In this document: piece by piece, positions 1-10,045 of the stretch | How the letters are laid out: every line of letters starts with the position of its first letter | How positions within the stretch are numbered: position 1 is the stretch's first letter | Source: Perilla frutescens | Lineage: Eukaryota; Streptophyta; Magnoliopsida; Lamiales; Lamiaceae | NCBI GenBank assembly: GCA_026008535.1 | Contig: BRKX01000007.1 | Location: forward strand, 52,131,001-52,195,000 | Direction of reading: 5' to 3' | DNA length: 64,000 nt | Translations under genes and position numbers: made by a program | The notes under the pieces: generated by a model | The model's database searches: none | What the model was told of the DNA's origin: nothing | The model's input: only the letters and a program-made list of their open reading frames with translations

Positions 1-170
1 GTCTTTGAACGTGTTTGGACAGCGCTTCAAAGTGGTAATTAGGATCCCACGGTGCAGGTAGATCTGAGGAAGACTCCATGGGTGCTTTGGATGGGTCTTT
101 GGACGGGTCCAAAGGAGGTAGGGTCGACTGGTGGTGTGGAGGATGATTCGGAGTGGGTTCCTTTCTTCAG
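1..170 (-). pseudogene. gag N-terminus of B1, start codon lost
   Basis: By comparison with B3 gag (ATG at 36129), the initiator codon here is CTG (168-170, minus strand). The first residues after it (KKGTHSESSSTPPVDP) match B3 (KKRNCTESSSIPPVDP). An 11-base segment present in B3 is missing soon after, and the frame reaches a stop (G-S-stop) where B3 reads on. This is the proline/serine-rich N-terminus of a Ty3/gypsy Gag before the capsid domain. It is dead in this copy. The fragment runs off the left edge. Confidence 0.75.
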
Positions 171-1073
171 GATACCTACAAAACGAACAAACGTAAACGA
201 AAACAAGGTAAGACCTCACAATCTCACGTTCACTCTTTTGTTTTCACTTTTGATTTTTACCACTCTTGTTTTCACTCAAAGTGTATGGTGATGTGTGTGT
301 AATGTGTATTTGAAGTGGTGGAACTAGCTAAGGATCGGTTCTTGAACTTGGGGAATGAGTGTCACGATTTTGGGAATGGAACGGAGTCACTATTCTAGGA
401 ACAAGGATGAATTTGATATGTATAGATGAGATACGGGTTGAGTATGTGTAGGTATGGAGTGGCCGAATGTAGTAGGAGTGGGTATGGGGTGGCCGATTGT
501 TTGAAGTGTGTGGGTGTGTTGGTCGAGTATGGTGGTGGTAGAAAATGGAAGAAGTAGAAGAGATAAGGAAAGAAGAAAGAGATAAGGTAAGTAGGGGATT
601 TGGATATGTATCAATCTATGTGACACAATCTAAATACCTTAATTAGACTAGACTCTAGAAGGAATGAACCAAAAATAAAACAAGACTCTTATGGAAGTTA
701 CCAAAAAGAAAATAGAACTTGTATGGAAAGTTCCAAAATTAAAATCAATCTAGAAGGAAACTACCAAAAATAAGAAAGACTCACTAGGTAATTACCAACT
801 ATGATCTAGTACCAAAAGGGAAGTACCAAAATAAAGATTGAACTAAAAGGAAACAATGAATTATTCTTTTTTTTTTAAATTCGGATTTTTTTTTATATCC
901 GATTTTTTTTTTGAATTCGATCGGCTTTTTCTTTTTTTTTTTATCAACTGATCGTGCCTCTTTTTTTTTTTGAACAATGAACAACGGAAATTAAATTACA
1001 ACTCGATCAGACGTAAAATAAAATAAAGACACAAAAACGAACCAAAGCCGACGTGGCTTTGATACCACTTTTA
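171..1073 (-). other. 5' leader of B1 with PBS
   Basis: Untranslated leader between the 5' LTR and gag. The PBS (1055-1067, minus strand TGGTATCAAAGCC) differs from initiator-Met tRNA complementarity at one base. It overlaps a hairpin, CAAAGCC (arm 1055-1061) with GGCTTTG (arm 1043-1049). Next to it are long A tracts (T tracts at 867-975 on the plus strand). Nothing else here looks coding; small open frames in the CT-rich part are low-complexity. Confidence 0.7.
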
Positions 1074-2143
1074 TGATACGAACCGGACTCTAGGAACGAA
1101 CACACATCGACACACGTAAGTTTTGTGTCTTCTACGACTCAAACAAATAATGGAAATTAAGCGGAAGATAACGGAACAAACTAGGCGACTAGAACTAAAT
1201 AAAAATACCTAAACTATGACACACAAAATAACACAATATCCAAAGGGTGAGGGCTGTTTTGGACGATGGATTGGACGAGAATTATGAAGGTGATTTGGAC
1301 GTGAGGTATAGTTGAAGAAGGGCTAGGGTAGATAGGATATGATAGAGTTGTATCGAACTTACGGATTGAACGGGAGGTACACGATCTTGATCACGGTGGG
1401 CTGACTTGAGATGGACGAACAGTGGTGATGGTGGCGTCGTGAATGAAGGACGACGGTGGTGATAGTGTTGTGAATTACAACCCGAAAGTTGCCTTGGATC
1501 TCGAACGTATACAAGGCCAAATTCTTTAAGTTGCTCTTCGATAGCGAGTCTTCGGCGATCCCTCGAACGTGGATGACGAATTCCCTTTGTAAAACCTAGA
1601 ATTGCTAGTTCTAAGAGTATGAATTTAATATCTAAACTCACAAAAGATTTAATGGAGATGAGACAATATTGAAGCAAAAGCTAATTAATCAAATAAAGTC
1701 TAAAATATTAATGTAACATGGATTCCCTATTTATAACAATATAGGGGCCGAAAATATCATCCAAAATAATTAAATAAATCTGATCCATACTATAGTCTAA
1801 TTAAATAAAATAAATACTATAGTCTAAAATAAAATAACCCCTTAATTAATATACTAAGGGCCGAAACTTTTGGCTTCTCTTCACTCTCGGCCGTGAGCTC
1901 TTGAACACGCACACTTGCACACGTGCACAACATCATGTAGTGTTTTCCATGTCTTGATCTCTATCTTCCAACGTCAACAAGGTCATCATCTTCAAGGTTC
2001 CTTGCATGCCGTCTTCTTCTTCGAGCTTCTTGCGAATTGTAGCTTGCAAATAATCTTGCAACTTCTTAGCTCGTAGTCTTGTGATGGGTCCTTTGAATTG
2101 CAGCTCTTAATTGATTTCCTCATTACTATGGATGTCCTCATCA
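1074..2143 (-). repeat. 5' LTR of B1 (family B, 1070 bp)
   Basis: Ends are TGATGAGGAC...GTATCA on the minus strand. It is homologous over its length to B LTRs at 27513-28728, 34100-35322 and 40572-41784, but about 150 bp shorter. It holds a TATA-like stretch near 1730 (minus) and, at its 5' end, a decayed copy of the basic C-terminal coding tail that family B reads into its 3' LTR. Confidence 0.85.
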
Positions 2144-2436
2144 GCCAAACTTGTACACATGCACGTCGATCATCTTCCATGCAACTTCATGCACACGTGC
2201 ACTCCATATATTCAACTCTTCAAGTGTAATTCTCCATGGTGTGTTCTTGATCTTCAATAGTTAACAAATTAACTATTTTGGAATTGTTTCTCTTGACTAC
2301 TTCATCTCCAATCTCAAGCTTTGTTCGAATCAACACTTGCATGTAAGCTTGCAACTTCTTAGTTCTTGATCTTGTGATTGGTCCTCTAAATTGCAACTCC
2401 GGTTCTTCATCATCTTTGTTGTCCATGGCTTTATCA
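2144..2436 (-). repeat. LTR C fragment interrupted by B1
   Basis: The first ~290 bp of a minus-strand family-C LTR, matching 49227-49520 and the solo LTR at 18039-19242. Its start, TGATAAAGCCATGG in minus sense, is at 2436. It includes the LTR-encoded tail reading with the motif TRSRTKKLQAYMQ. The remainder should lie beyond B1, left of the window. It abuts A'' LTR sequence at 2437, so C inserted into A''. Confidence 0.8.
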
Positions 2437-2842
2437 ATGAAGATGAAGTCAAGGGCAGCTCGAGATTGATCACCATGCTATCCATTAATGATGAAGAAGT
2501 TAGCATGAAGATGTGAGAAGAAGAATGATGCCATTTGGACGTGTGCATGAAGAGTTCTACGTGTTTGCATGGGAAATCGGGAGATGCTGTTTTTCATGCA
2601 AAGGTGGCAAGAATTATCCACACATGGGCCACGAAATTAATATCATTAATTCAGCCCATGGTCATGTGTTTGGGTCCAAATAGGCGTGATCTACAAGCCC
2701 AAATCCATTGTGGGATTTATCTTTATCTAGATAGATTTTTCTTATTTTATTTTTGGTATCTTTTGATTCTTTCCTCAAAATCTAAGGAAACAATCCTAAT
2801 TAGATTAGGATATCTTTATTTTTTGATTTCTCTTAGGATTTT
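2437..2842 (+). repeat. LTR A'', left piece
   Basis: Middle part of an A-type LTR, similar to 7050-7400. It is cut on its left by the C insertion and on its right by element A' with TSD ATTTT (2838-2842). The LTR resumes at 17378. The short open frame across it is chance; only its distal end belongs to A'. Confidence 0.8.
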
Positions 2843-3858
2843 TGATGAGATCGTGCCTAGCAATGATCCAGATGATCCGAAGTTGCAGTTCAAAGGTCCT
2901 GTGACGCGTTTGCGAGCTAAGAAGTTGCAAGCTTATCTACAAGCTTCAATAAGGCGCAAATTCGAAATGCATGAAGATGAAGTGAAGAGCAGCCCGAGAT
3001 GGATCACTATGCTAACCATTGATGATAAAGAATAAGGCTTGAAGTTATTCGGTATGGGCATACTGACCAGATTGCATGAAGACAGTCGGTATGGGCATAC
3101 TGACTAGGTTGACGTTGAAGATAATGTGTGGATTCATCTAATAATAGTCCAACACGTTATCGAAGAGCCCAAGTCCATAAGTGGCGACAATTTGAAGGCC
3201 CAAAATCAATTTGGGATTTATCTTTATCTAGATAGATTTTTATTATTTTATTTTTGGTATCTTTTGATTCTTACCTTAAAAACAGATTTTGGATAAGGTA
3301 ACAATCCTAGTTAGATTAGCATTAATATTTTCATTCCTATCTAGTTATTTAGGTCATAATTTTCATCCTCTATGATATTATAAATAGGGATATCATGTGA
3401 TACTTTGAAGGTTAGACAATTGCATGAATTCAAGAAGTATTTCACTCTTGTCTCCAAGATCCTAAGGTTGATCGAAAATATCCAACAATTCTATTGAATT
3501 AGAAATCTAATAGTCTTAATCAAGTTCTTCAGGGTACATTCGAGTACTTGGGAGAATTTCTATCCGGAGAAGCTAGACGAGTGCGTTCAGGTTGATTCAA
3601 CACGGGTTCACCGATCTGTCCTATCCTTCTACCTACACCGCCACTGCCACACCACCTCTTCCACCGCCGTCCACCGCCGTTCCAAGCCACCTTCGTCGTG
3701 TTCAAGTGTCTACATCGAGTATTCGAGTTTTCTAGTAAGTTTCTATCGTTTAATTTGTGTCGGATTGCATCCTTCTTTAGCTGACGTAGTTCGAGTCCTT
3801 CAAAAGTCTTCCGCCTGCATTTCATTCGTATCTTGGATACATTGTCTGGGTCACATCA
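2843..3858 (+). repeat. 5' LTR of A' (1016 bp)
   Basis: Starts TGATGAGATCGTGCC and ends GGGTCACATCA. It contains a TATA box (3379-3386), a likely R region starting some 30 bp later, two copies of a GGTATGGGCATACTGA palindrome (about 3048-3110) and a copy of the C-terminal coding tail near its start. The preceding TSD is ATTTT. Confidence 0.93.
3379..3386 (+). promoter_or_regulatory. LTR TATA box of A'
   Basis: TATAAATA in an AT-rich stretch of U3, followed by GGGATATCATG. The same box and spacing recur in the other A, B, C, F and G LTRs (for example 7473-7480 and 34668-34675), as expected for the Pol II promoter of an LTR. Confidence 0.65.
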
Positions 3859-4708
3859 TAAATTTGGCATCAAAGCTACGTCAGCTTTGCTGGTCGTGGT
3901 TCAATCCGACGTGTCAGATTTTCTATTCTACGTGTCATACACGTGTCTTTTAATTTTCGTTTATTTGTCAAGTTGTAATTTTGTTATTTATTGAAAAAAA
4001 AGTAAAAGAGCAAAGGGATCGAAATCCCTACAGCAAAAAAAAAAATCGTAAAAAAAAAAACGAAAATCTGATTTAATTCTTGTTATTTTCGAATTTTAAT
4101 CCTTGTTTTTAGAGTTGTTTCCATCTTTTTAGGGATTCTTAGATTGTGTTCACACATCCAAAATCCTTATTCCCTTATCCACTAGATTTCTTACCTTGTT
4201 TAGATAGATTTCATCCTAATCTACATCTATTCAAGATCTTTCCATCCTCATCCATATCAAATCATAATCTTCCATCCTCATCCACCAAATTTTCGATCCT
4301 ACACATCTCTAGGGTTCGAAATTCTCATCCCAAATATCCATACACCGGGTTCACCTTATACACCACATAGTCCATACACCCGTACACCCATACACCCGTA
4401 CACCTATACACCCGTGGTCCACATACACCAACCCATTGAATACTCATTCCACACGCCTACTTCTACTCTTAGCAACCTTCCGACTTGATTCTATCCGTTG
4501 GAGCTTGAAGAAGACCCAGAGGAGCTAATCAAGAGAAGCTGCTGAAGTTTTCGATCCACCCACCTCCATATTTCACTCCACACGTGCACCACACATACTT
4601 GAGAGTTAAACACGAGTGGAAATATCAAGAGTGACATACACGAGCGTCTGTGAGGAATTGTGAGGTTCTACTTGCTTTTTCTTCACGTTTGTTCGTTTTG
4701 CAGGTACA
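3859..4708 (+). other. 5' leader of A': PBS, two hairpins, poly(A) tracts
   Basis: PBS 3865-3876 (TGGCATCAAAGC), two mismatches to the initiator-Met tRNA complement. A 6-bp stem, CAAAGC (3871-3876) with GCTTTG (3884-3889), overlaps the PBS. A second perfect stem, AGGGAT (4014-4019) with ATCCCT (4024-4029) around CGAA, lies between A-rich tracts. The 3' half is CA-rich with TACACC repeats (4340-4415). A TTTTGCAG-like sequence precedes the gag ATG at 4709. No coding function seen. Confidence 0.7.
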
Positions 4709-6920
4709 ATGAAGAAAGGAAATAACAAAGAGGCGTCTACTCCACCCTTTAAGGAGCCGAGATCGCCCAACACCCCAGGTGAGCAGTCCTACTTGTCCGA
4801 ACCACAGTGGGATGCCAAGTACCAATATGAAGCTCTAGCAAAGCATTTTGAGCGACAGACTCGTCTACTGAAAGACGAACTTGGCAACCAAGTAGCTGAA
4901 TTGCAAGAGGAGCTTGCAAAGCTTAGATCTCAAATGGCCGCATCCTAAACGGTCTAAGGAGATCCTGAGAAGAGGCCACTCGAGCCTCAAGATGACGAAA
5001 CGAGGCAATCTGAGCCTCAAATCAATGCAGCGAGGCAACTTGAGCCTCAAAGTGATGCAGAAAGGCGTCCCGAGCCTCAATTGGGGCCTACTGACCGACG
5101 CCAGCAGCAGAGGAACATTGACAGGCCGCCGCCTGTACAACACAATGATCAAAGGCCGCCCCGATAGCCCGCCTTTGAAGATGACTATGATTAAGGATAC
5201 GATTCCTATGCAGCCAGTGGATATGAAGCTGATTACCCACCACAAGGGCACAGAGGACACCATGGCCGACCCCGAGGTCCCCATAGGTGTGCAAATCATG
5301 ATGATGATGATGATGATGGTAGGCTCAACAACATCAAGACGAGCATACCCGAATTTGAAGGCCTTCACGATCCCGATGTTTACTTAGATTGGGAATGTAA
5401 GGTAGAGAAGATCTTTGCATACTACAACTTTTCAGAGCAAAAGAAGGTACAACTCGTATGCTTAGAGTTTAGAGGCTATGCAGCCTCATGGTGGGAAATG
5501 CAACAAGAAAGAAGGCGCAGAAACCACAATCATCCAATCGACAACGGGGAGGAGATGAAAGGATTCATGCGTGGGCGATTTATACCTATGCATTATGAAA
5601 GAGAGCTTGAGAAGAAGCTCAATCGGGTCAAGCAAGGTACGAGATCAATCGAAGAGTACCACAAGGAGTTGGAGACGCTATTGAACTGAGTTGGAAAATA
5701 AGAGACCCTAAATGCTACCATCATTCGGTACATTGAAGGTATGAACCCTGATATTGCGTGTGAAGTCGAGCTCAGAGACTTTACCAGTGTAGAAAGAATG
5801 GTGCAGTACGCATCGATTGTGGAAAGGCAGCTAAGAGAGGGGCGCCGTCGATCCCACTATAGTGCAGCCCCTACTCGATCATCTTGGAGTAAAGGTACAC
5901 CTTCCACATCACTTTCTACACCTCCTACTGATTCTACACGACCCAGAGGTCCATCTGGACCACCCGAACGGCGTTTTGACCGTTCTACACCGCAGTCAAG
6001 TCGTAGACCCGAGTCTACGCCGCCCAACCCGCCAAAGTTGTCCCTTACTCGGCCAAATCAAGGTGTTACAGCCCCTAATGCAGTCCCTAATCATGCTCGT
6101 GATATCCAATGTCATAAGTGTCAAAGTTGGGGCCATTTCCAAGCTCAATGTCCAAACCGGCGGATTCTATACTTAACGGAATCAAATGAAGTCGAATCAG
6201 CCAGTGAGGATGAAACAGAGCTCGTGGATGATGCCACACTTGAAGAAGAAGTCGAGAATGATATGGCCCCTAACCCAGTCGATCAGGAAATTCAGCTCAG
6301 TTTGGTTACAATCCGGAGTTTGAGCATCATTCGAGAAGAGGAACAAGAACACCAACGGGAAAACATCTTCTACACCCGTGCAGTGATTCAAGGTCACACA
6401 TGTTCTATGATTATTGTCAGTGGCAGTGTGATCAATGCCATCAGTCAATATGCAGTGGAAAAACTTGGTCTACCCGTTCAACAACATGCAAAGCCTTACA
6501 GACTGCAGTGGCTTACAAAAAGAGGCGAGATACGCGTGGTTCACCAGGTATGTGTCTCATTCTCAATCCATAAGTTTTCTGACACTGTTTTGTGCGACGT
6601 TATCCCTATGGATGCGGCACACTTGTTGTTAGGTAGACCTTGGCAGTATGATCGACGTGTTGTCCACGACGGATGTCTAAACACTTACACGGTCGACATA
6701 GATGGCCGAATCAGTACCTTAAGGCCATTATCACCAAAGGACGTTGCTACGGATCAGCAACGCATGCAAGAGAGGTTTAAAGAGGAGAAGAAAAAGCAAG
6801 CAGCAGCAAAACGGACTCCGAAGACCCCAATCGATGGAATGCCCAAAACAGTCGGTATGGGCATACCGACCGGTACTCAGCCCAAAGTAGTCGGTATGGG
6901 TATACCGAATGGTAATCAGC
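4709..6920 (+). pseudogene. gag-protease of A'
   Basis: One reading frame from ATG 4709 with six in-frame stops (4946, 4955, 5165, 5192, 5687, 5699). Order: coiled-coil-like N-terminus (AELQEELAKLRSQM), degenerate EPQ repeats, a run of six Asp from a GAT microsatellite, capsid-type region (SIPEFEGLHDPDVYLDW, ASWWEMQQERRRR, FMRGRFIP), CCHC knuckle CHKCQSWGHFQAQC (about 6109-6150) and aspartic protease. The protease motif reads I-V-S-G: catalytic Asp is Val (GTC at 6416-6418), whereas A-in, A-rev and B3 keep D-S-G. The linker before RT carries two copies of a VGMGIP-coding palindrome. A-in interrupts the frame at 6920. The role was virus-like particle assembly and polyprotein cleavage; this copy is inactive. 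Confidence 0.9.
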
Positions 6921-7971
6921 TGATGAGGTCGTGCAAGGTAATGAAGAAGATGATCCGGAGCTGCAGTTTAAAGGTCCAATGACGCGTTTGCGAGCTAAAA
7001 AGTTACAAGCTTATTTACAAGCTTCTATTCGTCGCAAATTCGAAATGTATGAAGATGAAGTCAAGGGCAGCTCGAGATTGATCACCATGCTATCCATTGA
7101 TGATGAAGAAGGAAGCATGAAGTTGTGAGAAGAAGAATGACGCCATTTGGACGTGTACATGGAAAGTTATACGCGTTTGCATGGAAAATCAGGAGATGCT
7201 GTTTTTCATGCAAAGGTGGCAAGATTAATTATAATATGGGCCACGAATTTAATCAATTAATTCAGCCCATTGTTGTGATTAATTAAGTCTAAATAGGCGA
7301 GAATTTTGAAGGCCCAAAATCAGTTTGGGATTTATCCTTATCTAGTTAGATTTAGATAGATTTTTGTTATCTTATTTTTGGTATCTTTTGATTTTATCCT
7401 AGATTGATTAGGATTAGTTTTGGACTGATTTTTATCACTTAATTAGGTCTAATTTTCATGCCCTATGTTACCTATAAATAGGAGCACTATGTTTCATTCA
7501 AAAGCAGACAATTGCAAGAAATAAAGAGTTATTCTTAATCTGTCTCACGATCCTTCGGTTGATCAAACTTTTATCTACAATTCTATTGTTCTAGCAAATC
7601 AATAGTCTTATTTTAAGTTCTTCAGGGTATAATTGAGTACTTGGGAGAATTGCTATCCGGAGAAGCTAGACGTGCGCATTCGGGTTATTCAACACGGGTT
7701 CGCCGAATCTATCCAATCCACAACACTACCATCACCGCCGCCAAGTCCATCTACACGAAAGCCTTCTGCCGCCACCATCACCATAATTCCAGCCATCTTC
7801 AAGTGTTCCAAGTGTCCTCATCGTCATTCTTTTCATTGTTCGAATTTCTAGTAAGTTTTACCGTTTAATTTGTGTCGGGTTGAGTCCTTCTTTAGCTGAT
7901 GTAGTTCGAGTCCTTAAAGTCTTCCACCTGCGTATTCTTCATGTCTTGGATTTATTATCCGGGTCACATCA
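6921..7971 (+). repeat. 5' LTR of A-in (1051 bp)
   Basis: Starts TGATGAGGTCGTGC and ends GGGTCACATCA. TATA box at 7473-7480. Same family as the LTRs of A-rev (50499-51546, 57388-58435) and related to those of A'. The first ~205 bp encode the GPMTRLRAKKLQ tail when they lie downstream of INT. Confidence 0.92.
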
Positions 7972-8809
7972 TAAATTTGGCATCAGAGCCACATCAGCTC
8001 TGCTGGTCGTGGTTCAATCCGACGTGTCAAATACGTGTCAGTTTTCTATCATACATGTCTTTTAATTTCCGTTTGATTCGAGTTGTAATCTGATTCATAT
8101 TCATTGAAAAAAAAGAGAGTAAAAGAGCAAAGGGATCGAAATCCCTACAGCAAAAAAAAAATCGTAAAAAAAAAACAAAAATTTCAGTTTATTTATTGTG
8201 TTTTTGATCTCAATTCCTTGTTTTTAGATTTGTTTCCATCTTTTTAGGGATTCTTAGATTGTGTTCACACATCCAAAATCCTTATTTCCTTATCCATTAG
8301 ATTTCTTACCTTGTTTAGATAGATTTCATCCTAATCTACATCTATTCAAGATGTTTCCATCCTCATCCATATCTAATCAAGATCTTCCATTATTATCCAC
8401 CTATAATTTTCAAATTCTATACCCTATAGTGTTCTAATCTCCCATCTCTTTTCCATATACACGCAGTTCACCTTATACACCACATAGTCCATACACCCAT
8501 ATACCCATACACCCGTGGTCCACCTACACCAACCCATTGAATACTCATTCCACATGCCTACTTCTACTCTTAGCAACCTTCCGGCTTGATTCTATCCGTT
8601 GGGGCTTGAAGAAGACCCAGAGGAGCTAGTCCAGAGAAGCTGCTGAAGTTTTCGATCCACCCACCCCCAAAATCACTCCACACATACACCACATCTTTGA
8701 GAGTTAAACACGAGTGAAAAAAAATCAAGAGTGACATACACGAGCGTTTGTGAGGAATTGTGAGGTTCTACTTTACTTTTTCTTCACGTTTGTTTATTTT
8801 GCAGGATAA
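7972..8809 (+). other. 5' leader of A-in
   Basis: PBS TGGCATCAGAGCC (7978-7990), one mismatch to the initiator-Met tRNA complement. The PBS-overlapping stem is CAGAGC (7984-7989) with GCTCTG (7997-8002). The AGGGAT/ATCCCT hairpin with CGAA loop recurs near 8130-8146 between A tracts. The rest is CA/T-rich leader as in A'. Just before the ATG at 8810 the sequence jumps from gag-start context to the protease linker, marking the gag deletion. Confidence 0.7.
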
Positions 8810-9400
8810 ATGGACCAACGGGAAGATATTTTCTACACCCGTTGCTCCATCCAAGACAAAATTTGTTCCATGATTATTGACAGTGGTAGTGTATTTAATG
8901 CCATTAGTCAATATGCAGTGGACAAGCTCGGCCTAGTACCACAGAAGCATCCTAAGCCCTATAAGTTGCAGCGGCTTACAATCACAAGTCAGGTAAGTGT
9001 CGCATTTACTATTGGTCGATATACTGACACTGTTTTATGTGATGTCATTCCTATGGAGGCAACACACATTCTTCTAGGTCAAACATGGCAATTCGATCGA
9101 GGAGCAGTGCACGATTGTCACGCCAACACTTATTCCTTTGCTTGGAATGGACAAACCATCAGAATGAGGCCTTTGGCGCCTGAGGAAGTCATTGAGGATC
9201 AGAAGTGGATGCAAGAAAAGTTTAAAGCCGAAAGGGAAAGGAAGGCCGCAACTATCGAGAGCGAATCAATCGCCACCGTCCCTAGCCCTACTACGACACC
9301 GTTGGAGTCTTGTTCACATCAAGACAAGTCGTCTAGTTCATCCAACGCAGATCACCAGTTAAATTCAGACATGATAAGTGAAGCTACAATTCCGTCCTAA
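8810..9400 (+). CDS. Protease domain fragment, A-in
   Basis: 196-codon open frame that starts directly at the pre-protease linker (DQREDIFYTR; the full polyprotein has EHQRENIFYTR). It holds an intact retropepsin active site (MIIDSGSVFNAIS), the flap region and the C-terminal motif HILLGQTWQFDR, then a charged linker (QEKFKAERERKAA) that normally leads into RT. The usual upstream gag is deleted, so ATG 8810 is a fortuitous start. It might still encode a retropepsin-like peptide if transcribed, but nothing suggests selection. Confidence 0.75.
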   Translation: MDQREDIFYTRCSIQDKICSMIIDSGSVFNAISQYAVDKLGLVPQKHPKPYKLQRLTITSQVSVAFTIGRYTDTVLCDVIPMEATHILLGQTWQFDRGAVHDCHANTYSFAWNGQTIRMRPLAPEEVIEDQKWMQEKFKAERERKAATIESESIATVPSPTTTPLESCSHQDKSSSSSNADHQLNSDMISEATIPS

Positions 9401-10045
9401 CCCATATGCATTGATCCAACACTTGATTCGGGTAAGTCGGATAATCTGTTAATTTCTCAGAACAGTGCTACTAATGATAGTTTTTCTAGTGATGTGTAGA
9501 TCGAGAAGAGAGAGTTCGAGATTGAGCAGCCTGGAATAGCTACATCCAACCCTGATGGCAGCTCGAAAGAAGTTTCCAACTCTCAAGAGGAGATCAACGA
9601 AGAGCTGAAGTTGGAGCATGATAATGTTCGACTTAGAGATCAGCTTGTTCTAGATAAGTCATCCAATACCCATGTTGTTTATCTTAAGGACGTGTTACTT
9701 GAAATTGAGAGAGGTAAGTACCGTCTATACTATTCTAGTATTGATAGGTATTTGATGTGTATAGTTGAATCCATGTTTCTTTTTAGAATCAATTTAACAT
9801 TTGGATTTGACCTGAATTGCATGAAAAGGTTGAAAAGTAGAAAGCCATTGTTTGTTCCAACCAAGTGCAAGATGCAAGCATGGTATTTGAATTCGATTAG
9901 TTTGTGTTTCTCCATTGCTCATTTGAAAGCTATTCATAGTGTTGAACATGCTGGAAATTGCATAATTATTTGTTATGCCATGTTCAATCCATTATATGTT
10001 ACATGTTGGATAGTTGATTGTTTTGTTGAGTGTTATGCTGCATGT
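9401..10045 (+). other. Linker remnant plus foreign insert replacing RT/RNaseH in A-in
   Basis: 9401-9498 still resembles the family linker (SATNDSFSSDV, cf. SATNDSLPSDV) and ends at TAG. From about 9499 to 10045 there is no similarity to RT, RNase H or any other repeat in the window. It begins with a charged peptide (INEELKLEHDNVRLRDQL, helix-like). It then has AG|GTAAGT at about 9713, like a plant 5' splice site, followed by AT-rich sequence with TTTTTAG near 9785. Family sequence resumes at HEGFLFKGS. This looks like captured cellular DNA, possibly an exon-intron fragment; the source is not recognised. Confidence 0.6.

Larger units (their letters stand above)
1..2143 (-). mobile_element. 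B1: family-B Ty3/gypsy element, 5' end only
   Basis: The 5' LTR (1074-2143), primer-binding site, leader and first codons of gag of a minus-strand LTR retrotransposon; the rest lies left of the window. Identified by collinear match to the complete B3 element (34100-41784, opposite strand): same LTR ends, same PBS, same poly-purine-rich leader and same gag start region. Its outer end at 2143 abuts a broken LTR of family C, so B1 inserted into that LTR. The distal TSD is outside the window. Confidence 0.85.

Noticed and set aside
5238..5310. Possible CRISPR-like or satellite repeat
   Set aside because: Direct repeats in the window are LTRs, a GAT microsatellite or short degenerate repeats; no repeat-spacer pattern, and the DNA is plant-type.
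5249..5387. Open frame with a run of seven Met
   Set aside because: Out-of-frame reading of the (GAT)n Asp run in A' gag; the real frame is the one with CHKC, DSG-type and IPEFEGL motifs.
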